Source: Geobacter sp. UBA2189
GTDB taxonomy: Bacteria > Desulfobacterota > Desulfuromonadia > Geobacterales > Pseudopelobacteraceae
Length of the DNA stretch: 64,000 nt
NCBI GenBank assembly: GCA_002328035.1
Contig: DCVL01000014.1
Span: 59,125 to 123,124 of the forward strand
Direction: 5' to 3'
The notes beneath the pieces were generated by a model. It was not told the origin of the DNA. It did not search any database and worked only from the letters and a program-made list of their open reading frames with translations. The position numbers were made by a program, and so were the translations under genes. Each line of letters starts with the position of its first letter. The stretch's first letter is position 1. This document shows positions 44,707 through 55,325 of the stretch, piece after piece.

Positions 44707-47406
44707 ATGGAAAAAGAAAAAGGTAATACATGCTGGCATAGCATTTCATCTGAACAGGTTCTGGAACATCTCGCTGTCTCCTTGGATTCTGGACTTTCCT
44801 CTGCAGAGGCTTCCATTCGTCAGGAGCAATATGGTCTTAATGAGCTCAAGGAAAAGGAGGGCAGAACTGCCTTTTCTATCCTTTGGGAACAGGCCAGTTC
44901 GACGATGTCTCTGATACTTGCTTCAGCGGCTCTTTTGTCTCTTCTGGTAGGTTCTTACAAGGATGCCGTAACCATTATTGCAATAGTTATACTCTTTGTG
45001 CTTTTGGGGTTTGTCCAGGATTACCGTGCAGAGAAGGCGATAGCTGCGCTTAAGAAGCTGTCTGTGCCTCTTGTTCGTGTACTCAGAGATGGATTGCCAA
45101 AGGAGATTCCGGCCTCTCATTTGACAGTTGGCGATATTGTGCTTCTTGAAGCCGGCAGTGTTGTTCCGGCAGATTGCCGCCTTTTGGAGGCTCATGCCCT
45201 TAAGGTTCAGGAATCTCTTTTGACCGGTGAATCAGAAGCGATTGAAAAGCATTCAGAACCTTTACCAGAAAAAGAAATTGTATTAGGGGATCGCCGCAAC
45301 CTGCTTTTTATGGGTACCCTTGTTTCGGCTGGCCGTGCAGTGGCTGTGGTCTTTGCAACAGGTATGCAGACAGAGCTCGGAAAAATTGCAACGTTGCTCC
45401 AGGGGGTAGGTCAGGAGTGGACGCCTCTGCAGAAGCGCCTGGACAGACTGGGCAAGGTATTGGCTTTTGTCTCAATTATGGTTGCAGCTCTTATCTTCTT
45501 CGTAGGGCTGCTGCGTGGTGAGCCTTTAAAGGAAATGCTGCTTATGGCGGTCAGTGTTGCTGTGGCAGCCATCCCGGAAGGGCTTCCTGCGGTCGTCACG
45601 ATTACGCTTGCTCTTGGAGCCCAGCGGATGTTGAAGCGCAAGGCTCTAATCCGGCGTCTGCCTGCAGTGGAGACACTTGGTTCTGTTACTGTGATATGCA
45701 CTGACAAGACTGGCACCTTGACTCAGAATCGGATGACTGTAACTGATCTTGTTTCAGCAGATGAAATACTGGAAGGGCAGGGGGAAACTGGTAGCCTTAA
45801 GGATGAGACAGATCGAGTGATGTTGATGATAAGCGTCCTTTGTAATGATGCTGTGTTAAAGAATGAGAATGGAACGGAACAGGTACTTGGAGATCCTACC
45901 GAAGGAGCCTTTTTGAGTGCGGCTGCAGTGAAAGGAATTTTTCGTCAGGAGCTTGAACAGTCACTGCCGCGCATTGCGGAGATCCCTTTTGATTCCGTTA
46001 CCAAGCGGATGATAACAGTGCATAGTATTTCTGCAACTGATCAGTTCAGATTCCAGATACCGTTATCCCCTCCATCTGATAAACTTTTGGCAGCCAAAGG
46101 GGCGATTGATTCTGTTCTGGCTTTTTGTAACCATCTACTGATTAATGGGAAGGAAGAGATATTAACTGAACAGTATCGTAAACTTATTCAGAAAAAGGCA
46201 GATCTCTTATCCTCCGCCGGGGAAAGGGTTCTTGCCGTCGCAATGCGTACCTTAAAGCCTGCTGATGATTACAGCCTGGAATCACTGGAATATGGATTCA
46301 GGTTTATCGGGTTGGCTGCCTTGACAGATCCTCCTCGTCTGGAGGCAAAAGAGGCGGTTTTTCTCTGTAGATCTGCCGGTATAAGAGCTGTAATGATTAC
46401 AGGAGACCATCCTCTCACTGCTCAGGCTATAGCCAGGCAGGTAGGGATTGATGAGACAGCAGGCGCCTTGACAGGACAGGAACTTGAAGCACTATCTGGC
46501 AGCGAGTTTGATGCCGCCATATCGAAAGTTTCAGTTTATGCCCGTGTTTCGCCGGAGCATAAGCTGAAGATAGTTGACTCTATCCAGAGGCAGGGCGGAG
46601 TGGCCGCCATGACAGGCGATGGTGTTAATGATGCCCCTGCACTTAAAAAGGCTGATGTTGGTGTGGCTATGGGCAAGGTTGGAACCGATGTAGCCAGGGA
46701 AGCTTCAGATATGGTTCTGCTGGATGACAACTTTGCAACCATTGTCGCCGCTGTTGAGGAGGGGCGAACTATTTATGACAATATCCGCAAGTTTGTGGTC
46801 TTCTCGGTGGCTGGCAATATAGGTAAGATACTCTCTGTACTTATACTGCCTTTTTTGGGTCTGCCTATGCCGCTTACACCATTGCAACTGCTCTGGCTGA
46901 ACCTTCTTACAGATGGCCTGCTTGGGCTTGGTATGGGAATGGAGCGAGCTGAACCGGATGTTATGAAACGTCCTCCGATCGCCTCTGACAGTCAGATATT
47001 TGATTCTGCAATGATTCGATACGTTCTACTGACAGGCAGCCTGATAGGTGGTTCATGCATGTTTGTGACCATCTGGGTCTGGAGGGCGGGAGGTTCGTGG
47101 CAGACAGTCCTGTTTGCCTCCCTGGCTGTAGCGCAGGTAGCGCAGGCTATGGCCTTACGTTCTTTTCGCAGCTCCTTTTTGCAGATGGGGTTGTTCAGTA
47201 ATCGGCTCTTGTCCCTAATGGCTCTTTCTGTCGTGGTTCTACAGTCTATGGCTATTTACCTTCCATATGTACAGCCTTTTTTCCGCACAGAATCACTTTC
47301 CATCAATCAACTGTCGCTGGTTTTGTTGCCGGCTGTAGCGGTTTTTCTGGTTCTGGAAGGTTGGAAAATCGTAGGCAGAATCAATAGTAAAGGTGGGGTT
47401 AGCTGA
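44707..47406 (+). CDS. Calcium-type cation-translocating P-type ATPase
   Basis: 899 residues with the complete P-type plan: an N-terminal cation-ATPase domain, actuator domain with TGE (LTGESEAIEK), phosphorylation motif DKTGTLT (Asp333), nucleotide-binding domain, GDGVNDAPALKKADVG hinge, and about ten membrane helices. TM4 carries AAIPEGLPAVVT, and TM6 carries NLLTDG, both typical of SERCA/PMCA-like pumps, so Ca2+ (or Mn2+) export is likely. There is no ribosome site; the -10 box abuts the start (leaderless). No heavy-metal Cys motif is present. Confidence 0.92.
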   Translation: MEKEKGNTCWHSISSEQVLEHLAVSLDSGLSSAEASIRQEQYGLNELKEKEGRTAFSILWEQASSTMSLILASAALLSLLVGSYKDAVTIIAIVILFVLLGFVQDYRAEKAIAALKKLSVPLVRVLRDGLPKEIPASHLTVGDIVLLEAGSVVPADCRLLEAHALKVQESLLTGESEAIEKHSEPLPEKEIVLGDRRNLLFMGTLVSAGRAVAVVFATGMQTELGKIATLLQGVGQEWTPLQKRLDRLGKVLAFVSIMVAALIFFVGLLRGEPLKEMLLMAVSVAVAAIPEGLPAVVTITLALGAQRMLKRKALIRRLPAVETLGSVTVICTDKTGTLTQNRMTVTDLVSADEILEGQGETGSLKDETDRVMLMISVLCNDAVLKNENGTEQVLGDPTEGAFLSAAAVKGIFRQELEQSLPRIAEIPFDSVTKRMITVHSISATDQFRFQIPLSPPSDKLLAAKGAIDSVLAFCNHLLINGKEEILTEQYRKLIQKKADLLSSAGERVLAVAMRTLKPADDYSLESLEYGFRFIGLAALTDPPRLEAKEAVFLCRSAGIRAVMITGDHPLTAQAIARQVGIDETAGALTGQELEALSGSEFDAAISKVSVYARVSPEHKLKIVDSIQRQGGVAAMTGDGVNDAPALKKADVGVAMGKVGTDVAREASDMVLLDDNFATIVAAVEEGRTIYDNIRKFVVFSVAGNIGKILSVLILPFLGLPMPLTPLQLLWLNLLTDGLLGLGMGMERAEPDVMKRPPIASDSQIFDSAMIRYVLLTGSLIGGSCMFVTIWVWRAGGSWQTVLFASLAVAQVAQAMALRSFRSSFLQMGLFSNRLLSLMALSVVVLQSMAIYLPYVQPFFRTESLSINQLSLVLLPAVAVFLVLEGWKIVGRINSKGGVS

Positions 47407-47432
47407 TATTCAGGGTAGTAATTCCATCTTTT

Positions 47433-48752
47433 TCAGCTTTTTAGAAGGTTTTTAAACCATTCCATCCTCTCAACTATACTCTTCTCATAACCATGCCCTT
47501 TCGGTTCATAGAATTTTCTCCCTTTAAGCTTCTCAGGCAGATAATCCTGCTGTACATATCCGCCTTCAAAATCATGGGTGTACTTGTAGCCAGAATGATA
47601 ACCCATCTCCTTCATCAGTTTGGTGGGGGCATTTCTTATATGCAGTGGAACCTCAAGTGTGCCTGACTTTCTGACTTCAGCAAGGGCAGAATCAATCCCC
47701 AGGTACGATGCATTTGATTTGGGTGCTGTTGCGAGATAGGTAACTGCCTGTCCAAGTATAATCCTTCCTTCGGGCATACCTAATATCTGAAAGGCCTGAA
47801 GTGCAGAGACTGAGATCTGCAGCGCTCTGGGATCTGCATTGCCGATATCCTCAGATGCAAGTATGATCATCCTCCTTAGTATAAACAGAGGGTCTTCACC
47901 GGCTTCAAGCATACGGGCAAGCCAGTAGAGCGCTGCATCAGGGTCACTCCCTCTAACTGATTTTATAAAGGCTGAGATAACATTGTAATGTTCTTCTCCG
48001 CCTTTGTCATAAAGCAAGGCCTTCTGCTGAAGCGCTTCTTCGGTGTCAGTCAGGGTTATTGCACGTCCGTTGCTATTTCTTGCTGATGACAGTTGGATTG
48101 CCACTTCAAGGGTATTCAGTGCCTTGCGACTGTCACCCTGCGCTGCTTCTGCAAGAAATGTTGCAGCATCCTCATCAATAGTATATCGGGACTCTCCCAG
48201 CCCGTTTTTTTCATTTTCAAGCGCTGCATGAATAATATTAAGGATCTCTTCAGTTTCAAGCTGTTTGAGGCGCAGTACCCTACAGCGGGATAGCAGTGGA
48301 GCTATTACCTCAAAAGAGGGGTTTTCTGTTGTTGCGCCTATTATCGTGATCAGGCCTTTTTCCACTGCCGGTAGAAAGGCATCCTGCTGTGCCTTGTTAA
48401 ACCTGTGAATTTCATCAACAAAAAGGATAGTCCGGCTGCCGTCAGAGGCCTGTTGCTCCGCCTCCCTGAATATTTCACGGATCTCTTTTACCCCAGACAT
48501 TATTGCCGAGAAGAATACAAAGCGGGAACTGGTTTCGTGGGCTATTATATGTGCCAGGGTTGTCTTGCCGCAACCCGGAGGTCCCCAGAAGATCATAGAA
48601 GGCAGACGGTCTGCCTCTATCATCTGTCTTAAGGCCTTGCCTGAGGCAAGCAGATGCTTTTGACCAAAGAACTCGGAGAGCTTTTTAGGACGCATCCTCT
48701 CGGCAAGCGGAGCTGACAGCTGTTGAAACAAATGGCTGGATACGGAGTCCAT
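47433..48752 (-). CDS. rarA: Replication-associated recombination protein RarA (MgsA)
   Basis: 439 residues. AAA+ clamp-loader-like ATPase with Walker A GPPGCGKTT (57-65), a DEIHR Walker B, and the C-terminal tetramerisation region ending in the KRGHGYEK-like tail. RarA acts at stalled forks and on SSB-coated DNA. It starts within the glgP stop codon region (TAATG, 1-nt overlap), so glgP and rarA form one transcription unit. Confidence 0.95.
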   Translation of the reverse strand: MDSVSSHLFQQLSAPLAERMRPKKLSEFFGQKHLLASGKALRQMIEADRLPSMIFWGPPGCGKTTLAHIIAHETSSRFVFFSAIMSGVKEIREIFREAEQQASDGSRTILFVDEIHRFNKAQQDAFLPAVEKGLITIIGATTENPSFEVIAPLLSRCRVLRLKQLETEEILNIIHAALENEKNGLGESRYTIDEDAATFLAEAAQGDSRKALNTLEVAIQLSSARNSNGRAITLTDTEEALQQKALLYDKGGEEHYNVISAFIKSVRGSDPDAALYWLARMLEAGEDPLFILRRMIILASEDIGNADPRALQISVSALQAFQILGMPEGRIILGQAVTYLATAPKSNASYLGIDSALAEVRKSGTLEVPLHIRNAPTKLMKEMGYHSGYKYTHDFEGGYVQQDYLPEKLKGRKFYEPKGHGYEKSIVERMEWFKNLLKS

Positions 48753-51220
48753 TACCAGTGATGGATCCCTTTGTGTGTTACCGGCTGTGGTTTTATTCCC
48801 CAGATTTCTCTGGCATATTCATCAATGGTTCTGTCACTGGAGAATTTGCCCATACCGGCTGTATTAAGGATTGATGTTCTTGCCCAGTCATCCGGTATCA
48901 TATAGAGCCGATCCACATCTGCCTGGGCATCAAGATAGGCATCAAAATCAGCCAGTAAAAGGTAATAATCAGTATTAAGCAGATTATCCACCAGTGGACG
49001 GAACAGTCCAGGGTCACCAGGGGAGAATATGCCTGATGAGATCTGATCAAGTACTGTTTTAAGCTCTGGCAGGCGATAGTAGTAATCCTGGGGGCGATAA
49101 CCGGATGCACGCAGATTGACTGCCTGCGGAGTAGTAAGGCCAAAGATGAATATGTTTTCTTTGCCTACCTCTTCCATAATCTCTATGTTGGCTCCATCCA
49201 GGGTTCCGATTGTGAGGGCTCCGTTAAGCGCATACTTCATGTTACCTGTGCCGGATGCCTCGGTGCCGGCTGTTGATATCTGTTCTGAGAGATCCGCAGC
49301 AGGGAAGATCTTCTCTGCCAGCGATACGTTGTAGTTGGCAAGAAAAACTACCTTTAACTGCTGGTTTACTGCCGGATCGTTGTTAACAATATGACCAACG
49401 CTGCTTATCAGCTTTATGATCAGCTTTGCAGTAGTGTATGAAGGCGCGGCTTTTCCGGCAAAGATAACGGTACGCGGGGGAAGCTCAAGGCCAGGATACT
49501 CTTTCAGACGGTTGTATCTGGCTATTACCTGAATGATATTAAGAAGTTGACGCTTGTATTCGTGTATCCTCTTGGTCTGGCAGTCAAAAAGTGAATCAGG
49601 AGAAACCTGTACACCGTTTCTCTGGTAAATATGCTCTGCAAGTTTCTGCTTGTTAAGGCGCTTGATATTCATCCAGCGTTTACGGAATTCGCTGTCTTCA
49701 GCCAAAGGCCTTAATTTCTGAAGCTCATCAAGATTTGTTGTCCATCCATCCCCTATGGCCTCGCTTATAAGATCAGAAAGCCAGGGGTTGCAGTGTCTTA
49801 ACCAACGTCGTTGAGTGATACCGTTGGTCTTGTTATTAAACTTGTTTGGCCAGAGCTCATAGAAGTTGTGAAAAAGGTCATCTTTAAGGATCTCGCTGTG
49901 GAGAGCAGATACACCATTGACCGAATGACTGGAAATAATGGCCAGATTTGCCATTCTCACAAGTTTTTCACCTTTATCGTCAATGATTGACATCTTCTGC
50001 AGTCGTTGGGTATCTCCAGGGAAACGCTGTTCAACCTCTTCAAGGAAGCGGCGGTTGATTTCATAAATTATCAGAAGATGTCGCGGCAGAAGGCGGGAGA
50101 GCATTTGAACCGGCCAGGTTTCAAGAGCCTCCTGAAGAATTGTGTGGTTTGTATATGCAAAGGTTTTGGTGGTGATATCCCATGCTAATTCCCATAAAAG
50201 CTTCTTTTCATCAATCAGTATCCTCATGAGTTCAGGAATCGCCAGTACAGGATGGGTGTCATTCAGCTGTATTGCAACCTGATCCGGCAATTCTTGAATA
50301 TCGTCATGTTTCTTGGAGAAGCGGTACAGGATATCCTGCACTGTGGCCGATGCGAGAAAATATTCCTGGCGCAGACGTAGCTCTTTGCCTTCAAGCATAT
50401 GGTCTGCAGGATAGAGAACCTTTGAGATGTTTTCGGTCTTCATCTTTGATTCTACAGAACCTATGTAATTGCCCTGATTGAAGAAATTAAGGTCAAAATC
50501 ACGACTTGATTTTGCGCTCCAGAGCCTCATCGTATTGACGGTGTTGTTCTTGTAGCCAGGTATAGGGAAATCGTACGCCAGAGCCATTACTTCATAGTAG
50601 TCTACCCATATGCTACGTGTTGAACCATCACGATCCGTAAAATCAACCACTCTTCCCTCATACCGGATAGGGTGCAGATGTTCCTGTCTGTCAAACTCCC
50701 AGGGGTTCTGGTAACGTAGCCAGTTGTCAGGCACTTCATGCTGTCCGCCGTCTACAATCTTCTGATAAAACATCCCGTACTCGTAACGTATCCCGTAACC
50801 GTAAGCAGGAAGCTGCATGGAAGCCATCGAATCCAGAAAGCATGCAGCAAGTCTTCCGAGGCCGCCGTTACCAAGACCGGCATCCCATTCAACTTCCTGA
50901 AGATCTTCAATGCTTAAGCCAAGTTCTTTAAGAGCCATCTCCCATTCTTCCATTACACCAAGATTTATCAAGGCGTTGCCTAATGAACGACCCATCAGAA
51001 ATTCCATTGAGATGTAGTAAACCCTTTTTGCGTCATTAATGTAATACGATTGCTGAGTATCAAGCCAGCGTGTGGCCAGCAGATCACGCACTGCATATGC
51101 AAGAGCCAGGTACATATCCGCTTTTGTGGCGGAATATTTGTCTTTAACCAATGTGTGTTGTAGGTGATAAATGAAGGAACGTTGCAGATCCTTTACTGTT
51201 GGCTGTGCGACTTGATCCAT
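48752..51220 (-). CDS. glgP: Glycogen/starch phosphorylase
   Basis: 822 residues, normal length. It releases glucose-1-phosphate from alpha-1,4-glucans using PLP. The N-terminus has the WLDTQQSYY and KRVYYISMEFLMGRSL blocks, and EASGTGNMKYALNG carries the PLP-binding lysine. No regulatory N-terminal phosphorylation site of the animal type is seen. It lies downstream of pyrG across a terminator. Confidence 0.96.
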   Translation of the reverse strand: MDQVAQPTVKDLQRSFIYHLQHTLVKDKYSATKADMYLALAYAVRDLLATRWLDTQQSYYINDAKRVYYISMEFLMGRSLGNALINLGVMEEWEMALKELGLSIEDLQEVEWDAGLGNGGLGRLAACFLDSMASMQLPAYGYGIRYEYGMFYQKIVDGGQHEVPDNWLRYQNPWEFDRQEHLHPIRYEGRVVDFTDRDGSTRSIWVDYYEVMALAYDFPIPGYKNNTVNTMRLWSAKSSRDFDLNFFNQGNYIGSVESKMKTENISKVLYPADHMLEGKELRLRQEYFLASATVQDILYRFSKKHDDIQELPDQVAIQLNDTHPVLAIPELMRILIDEKKLLWELAWDITTKTFAYTNHTILQEALETWPVQMLSRLLPRHLLIIYEINRRFLEEVEQRFPGDTQRLQKMSIIDDKGEKLVRMANLAIISSHSVNGVSALHSEILKDDLFHNFYELWPNKFNNKTNGITQRRWLRHCNPWLSDLISEAIGDGWTTNLDELQKLRPLAEDSEFRKRWMNIKRLNKQKLAEHIYQRNGVQVSPDSLFDCQTKRIHEYKRQLLNIIQVIARYNRLKEYPGLELPPRTVIFAGKAAPSYTTAKLIIKLISSVGHIVNNDPAVNQQLKVVFLANYNVSLAEKIFPAADLSEQISTAGTEASGTGNMKYALNGALTIGTLDGANIEIMEEVGKENIFIFGLTTPQAVNLRASGYRPQDYYYRLPELKTVLDQISSGIFSPGDPGLFRPLVDNLLNTDYYLLLADFDAYLDAQADVDRLYMIPDDWARTSILNTAGMGKFSSDRTIDEYAREIWGIKPQPVTHKGIHHW

Positions 51221-51296
51221 ATCAACCTCGCTATTTTTGGGATATGATTTGGAAGTATAACGTTAAACTGCTGATTCAACAAGGAGGGGCTATAAA

Positions 51297-51328
51297 AAAA
51301 GAGGAGAACTGTAATCTTCTCCTCTTTT
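51297..51328 (-). terminator. Rho-independent terminator of pyrG
   Basis: AAAAGAGGAGAA and TTCTCCTCTTTT form a 12-bp stem with an 8-nt loop, 16 nt after the pyrG stop; the minus strand continues as a run of T. It separates pyrG-kdsB from glgP-rarA. Confidence 0.85.
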
Positions 51329-51343
51329 AATGTTGGACATTGT

Positions 51344-52951
51344 TCAGTGTTGATTCCGGTGAGCCAGAGCTGCGCCGACAAAAGCCTTGAATAAAGGATG
51401 AGGAACGAGTGGCTTTGATTTGAATTCGGGATGGAACTGGCATCCCAAGAACCATGGATGGTCAGGAAGTTCAATTATTTCAACCAGATTGTTCTGATTG
51501 TTGATGCCGGACAGAACGAGTCCTTTGTTAATCATGATCTCGCGATAGCTGTTGTTGAATTCATAACGGTGTCTGTGTCTTTCTGAGATCTCTGTTTCAT
51601 TATAGGCATCAAATGCCCTGGTACCCTTGTTAACGCTGCATGGGCAGGCTCCCAGACGCATTGTTCCACCTTTTTTATGGATTGTTTTCTGCTCTTCCAT
51701 CAGATGTATGACCGGATCCTTGCAATCTGCCTTGAATTCAGTTGAGTTGGCCTTTTTCAGTCCACATATTGAACGGGCAAACTCAATGGCTGCCATCTGC
51801 ATACCCAGGCAGATGCCGAAGAACGGTATCTTTTTTGTTCTGGCGTACTCAATGGCAAGCACCTTTCCTTCGGTGCCCCGTTCTCCAAACCCGCCTGGAA
51901 CCAGAACACCGTCAACATCATCAAGCCATCCTGCAACACCAGTCTCCTCTATCTTTTCTGCATCAACGTATTTCAGGTATACCTTGCAGTCGTTTGCTAT
52001 TCCGCCGTGAGTAAGAGCCTCCGAGAGGGATTTGTAAGACTCGGTCAGATTGACATATTTGCCTACTATAGCGATCCTTACCTCTCCGTAGCTCGGTTGA
52101 CGCAGTGTTTCAACGACATTCTGCCAAGGGGTTAGATCAGGTTGTTTAGTCCAGATGTTAAGCTTGTCAACTACTTGATCATCCAGCCGTTCCTTGTTAA
52201 GCGCCAAAGGAACTGCATATATATGTTCCGAGTCTACGGAAGGAATTACGCATTCTTCAGGCACGTTACAGAAAAGGGAGATCTTTTTCTTCATGTCGTG
52301 CGGCAGCTCACGGTCGCAACGACAGAGCAGAATATCAGGCTGTATACCAATCTTGCGCAGTTCCATAACGGAATGCTGCGTAGGTTTGGTTTTCATTTCT
52401 CCTGCTGTACGGATGTACGGTATAAGTGTTACATGGATATAAAGGGTGTTGCCTGCTCCCCTGTCAAAACGTAACTGACGGATAGCCTCAAGAAACGGCA
52501 GTGACTCTATGTCACCGACAGTGCCGCCAACCTCAACTATGGCAACATCGGCACCTTTTGCATTTTCAAGGATCTTGTACTTAATCTCGTCGGTTATATG
52601 CGGAATTACCTGTACCGTACCACCCAGGTAATCACCGCGTCTTTCCTTCTCGATTACTGAAAAATAGACCTGACCGGTAGTGAAATTGCTTTTTTTGGAG
52701 AGCCTGGCTGATGTGTATCGCTCATAATGTCCCAGATCAAGGTCTGTTTCAGCTCCATCATCAGTTACAAATACTTCGCCATGTTGAAAGGGTGACATTG
52801 TGCCAGGATCGACATTTATGTACGGATCAAGCTTCTGCATCGTTATCCGTAAACCTCTGGACTCCAGAAGTGCCCCTAGTGATGCTGCAGCAAGCCCCTT
52901 TCCGATAGAAGATACAACGCCGCCTGTTATGAAGATAAACTTGGTTTTCAT
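51344..52951 (-). CDS. pyrG: CTP synthase
   Basis: 535 residues from ATG 52951 (MKTKFIFITGGVVSS, the usual family start); an upstream frame to 52987 adds twelve residues of no support. The synthetase domain has GKGLAAASLG (ATP site), and the glutamine amidotransferase domain has GICLGMQMA with the catalytic Cys. CTP synthase makes CTP from UTP and glutamine. It follows kdsB by 32 nt; kdsB consumes CTP in lipid A biosynthesis. Confidence 0.97.
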   Translation of the reverse strand: MKTKFIFITGGVVSSIGKGLAAASLGALLESRGLRITMQKLDPYINVDPGTMSPFQHGEVFVTDDGAETDLDLGHYERYTSARLSKKSNFTTGQVYFSVIEKERRGDYLGGTVQVIPHITDEIKYKILENAKGADVAIVEVGGTVGDIESLPFLEAIRQLRFDRGAGNTLYIHVTLIPYIRTAGEMKTKPTQHSVMELRKIGIQPDILLCRCDRELPHDMKKKISLFCNVPEECVIPSVDSEHIYAVPLALNKERLDDQVVDKLNIWTKQPDLTPWQNVVETLRQPSYGEVRIAIVGKYVNLTESYKSLSEALTHGGIANDCKVYLKYVDAEKIEETGVAGWLDDVDGVLVPGGFGERGTEGKVLAIEYARTKKIPFFGICLGMQMAAIEFARSICGLKKANSTEFKADCKDPVIHLMEEQKTIHKKGGTMRLGACPCSVNKGTRAFDAYNETEISERHRHRYEFNNSYREIMINKGLVLSGINNQNNLVEIIELPDHPWFLGCQFHPEFKSKPLVPHPLFKAFVGAALAHRNQH

Positions 52952-52983
52952 TGCATTGTGTTCCTGATCTTTAGCGCGTGCTG

Positions 52984-53748
52984 TCATGATTTTCCTTGTT
53001 TCATCTTTTCTTTAGCTTTGTTAAGGTCTTCCGGCGTGTCAACACCGATTGAATCGAAATCTGTTTCTACAACCCTTATTCTTATTCCGTTTTCAAGGGC
53101 GCGCAACTGTTCCAGCTTTTCAGAAATTTCAAGAAAGGTCTGTGGCATTGCCGCATACTCAAGCAGAAAATTACGTTGATATACGTATAAGCCTACATGC
53201 TTGTAACAGAGCAACCTGCCTGATGCAAACGCGTCATCCTTGAGATCCTGCCACTTATCCCTGAAAAAAGGAAGTGGAGAACGGGAAAAATAGAGGGCAT
53301 AACCTGCATTGTCAGTAACAACCTTTACAACGTTTGGAGAGAGAAAGTCGTGCAGGCACTTTACACGAGTCTTCAGTGTTCCCATCTTCAGCTCTTTGTT
53401 GTTGATAAACGGCTCAATAGCCTCATCTATCATTGCCGGAGCAATTAAAGGTTCATCACCCTGAACATTTACAACTATATCAGCTTCAAGACCATATGCC
53501 ACCTCTGCCAGGCGATCGGTACCCGTTTCATGTGTGGTTTTTGTCATAATTGCCTCGCCGCCTATCTGATGAATGGCATCGGCAATTCTTGTGTCGTCTG
53601 TTGCGACAATGGCTCTTGTTACCAGTGAAGCCTTTATGGTCTGTTCATATACATGCTGGATCATGGGCTTGCCAGCCAGATCTGCCAGTGGCTTGCCTGG
53701 AAAACGGGTTGAACTGTAACGAGCGGGAATTATGGCAACTATCTGCAT
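52984..53748 (-). CDS. kdsB: 3-deoxy-manno-octulosonate cytidylyltransferase
   Basis: 254 residues from ATG 53748 (MQIVAIIPARYSSTRFPGKPL), the family start; an earlier frame to 53769 is less likely. Conserved PARYxSxRxPGK, GDEPLI and the C-terminal helices are present. It activates KDO with CTP for lipopolysaccharide inner-core synthesis, implying a Gram-negative outer membrane. Followed by pyrG. Confidence 0.96.
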   Translation of the reverse strand: MQIVAIIPARYSSTRFPGKPLADLAGKPMIQHVYEQTIKASLVTRAIVATDDTRIADAIHQIGGEAIMTKTTHETGTDRLAEVAYGLEADIVVNVQGDEPLIAPAMIDEAIEPFINNKELKMGTLKTRVKCLHDFLSPNVVKVVTDNAGYALYFSRSPLPFFRDKWQDLKDDAFASGRLLCYKHVGLYVYQRNFLLEYAAMPQTFLEISEKLEQLRALENGIRIRVVETDFDSIGVDTPEDLNKAKEKMKQGKS

Positions 53749-53889
53749 GGTCGTGGATCCGAGGGTCAATAGTTTAGAGACAAACGTCCAAGGTCAAGGG
53801 TCAATAAAATAATTTGCGTTTATGCCTGAAAAAGAGAGATGAAAAATACTCTTTAGCAGTGGGGCTGTCAAGAATTCAAGAGACAGAAT

Positions 53890-55149
53890 TCAAGAGGTAA
53901 AGCGTTGACTGTGAACAATGCTGTTGCGCCAGTTAAATGCGTCAAGCTGGGCTGACAAGAGTTGATCAAGGCTTATTTTTTGAGAGTCAAGTATCTCCTG
54001 AACTGCGTTAAAATCGGTTTTCTCAAGCTTCTCGGCCAACAGAAGCAGAATCCCTAATTGCCCTTCTCTTTTTAAAAGTGCATCTGACATATCTTCAGAG
54101 AGATTGAGGCTCTCAACAACATGCTCCATCGGTGTTTCGTACAAGGCATTCAAAAGAGAGAGTATACCGGTCAGGAATGCCGTTTCAACCAGATCTGAAG
54201 TGCGATCCTGTTTGGTTTTGTACATCATCAGCAATTCCATCAGCCGCCCGCGCACCGCAGCCATTTCAAGCAGAGGAGAATTAAGACCCCGATCGTCTTT
54301 ACCGGCAAAAAGAGCCAGTTGAACCCAGCGACGCAGATGGTTTATACCCAGAATCATGATTGCATGTCTGATATTCTTGATCTTTTCTCTCATTCCTATC
54401 ATTACGGAATTTACAAGTTTAAGCAGGTTAAAGGTCAGACTTGGATTTTCCCTGAAAGTATCCTCTACTTCATCAATATCCCAATCTTCGTTTAGCTGCT
54501 GAAGGAGTTTCATCATGGCCAGGCCTGATGGATCTATACGCTTTTGACCTATGATTACGGGTCGTTCAAAGAAGTAGCCCTGAAATAGTTCAAATCCGTA
54601 CTCCATGCACTTTTCAAAGACATCAACCGTTTCAACACGTTCAGCGAGTAACTGTACTGGATATTTACGAAGGTTTGCAGCTATTAGTGGAAGCTCGAGA
54701 GGGTCGGTTGCCATTATATCTACCTTTACAATATCAATAATCTTGTAAAAGGCAGAATGCTGCGGGGCATAGATATGGTCATCAAGTGCAATCTTGAATC
54801 CCATTGATTTAAGTTCGTTGCATCTAAGTCTTACATTATCGTCTAGTTCAATGGTTTCAAGTATCTCAAGGACTGATTGCTCAATCGGGAGTAGCTCAAG
54901 CATTTCAGAATGTAGAACTTTTTCAGTAATATTCAGGAAGCCGAACTTGTCTCCAAGCACATCCTGTAGACCAAAGTCCGAAAGGGCTGTTGAGATAACG
55001 GAAGCAGATGCCTGTGCCTGACTCTCAAACTGAGCGGTAGTATGGTCTGCAGCAGCCCTAAAAAGTAGTTCATAACCGTAAATTTCCTGCTTACGGTTCA
55101 ATATCGGTTGACGACCGATAAAATATTGTAGTTCGTTGTCAGGACTCAT
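53890..55149 (-). CDS. EAL and HDOD two-domain signalling protein
   Basis: 419 residues. The N-terminal domain is EAL-like: GYELLFRA in place of the EAL signature, FLNIT (Asn), EILETIE, ALDD followed by HI instead of FG, KVDI, AERVET and QGYFFERP. Many metal ligands are therefore kept, but the DDFG loop is altered, so activity against c-di-GMP is uncertain. The C-terminal HDOD domain covers about 200-390. The YuxH/CdgJ-like architecture is common in Geobacter. Confidence 0.88.
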   Translation of the reverse strand: MSPDNELQYFIGRQPILNRKQEIYGYELLFRAAADHTTAQFESQAQASASVISTALSDFGLQDVLGDKFGFLNITEKVLHSEMLELLPIEQSVLEILETIELDDNVRLRCNELKSMGFKIALDDHIYAPQHSAFYKIIDIVKVDIMATDPLELPLIAANLRKYPVQLLAERVETVDVFEKCMEYGFELFQGYFFERPVIIGQKRIDPSGLAMMKLLQQLNEDWDIDEVEDTFRENPSLTFNLLKLVNSVMIGMREKIKNIRHAIMILGINHLRRWVQLALFAGKDDRGLNSPLLEMAAVRGRLMELLMMYKTKQDRTSDLVETAFLTGILSLLNALYETPMEHVVESLNLSEDMSDALLKREGQLGILLLLAEKLEKTDFNAVQEILDSQKISLDQLLSAQLDAFNWRNSIVHSQRFTS

Positions 55150-55325
55150 ATTTTCTGCATTCTCTTCTTTTAGAGTTTTTCAGTCAAGAGATTCCATCTT
55201 TTACCGGATTGATTAGTATATATTTCCATAACAACCTGTATTAAAAATCCGAATGAAAATTTTATTAAATTTGCAGGTCAGCATACCATGGTTATTGAGT
55301 ATTGATGCGCCCGTAAATTTTCACC

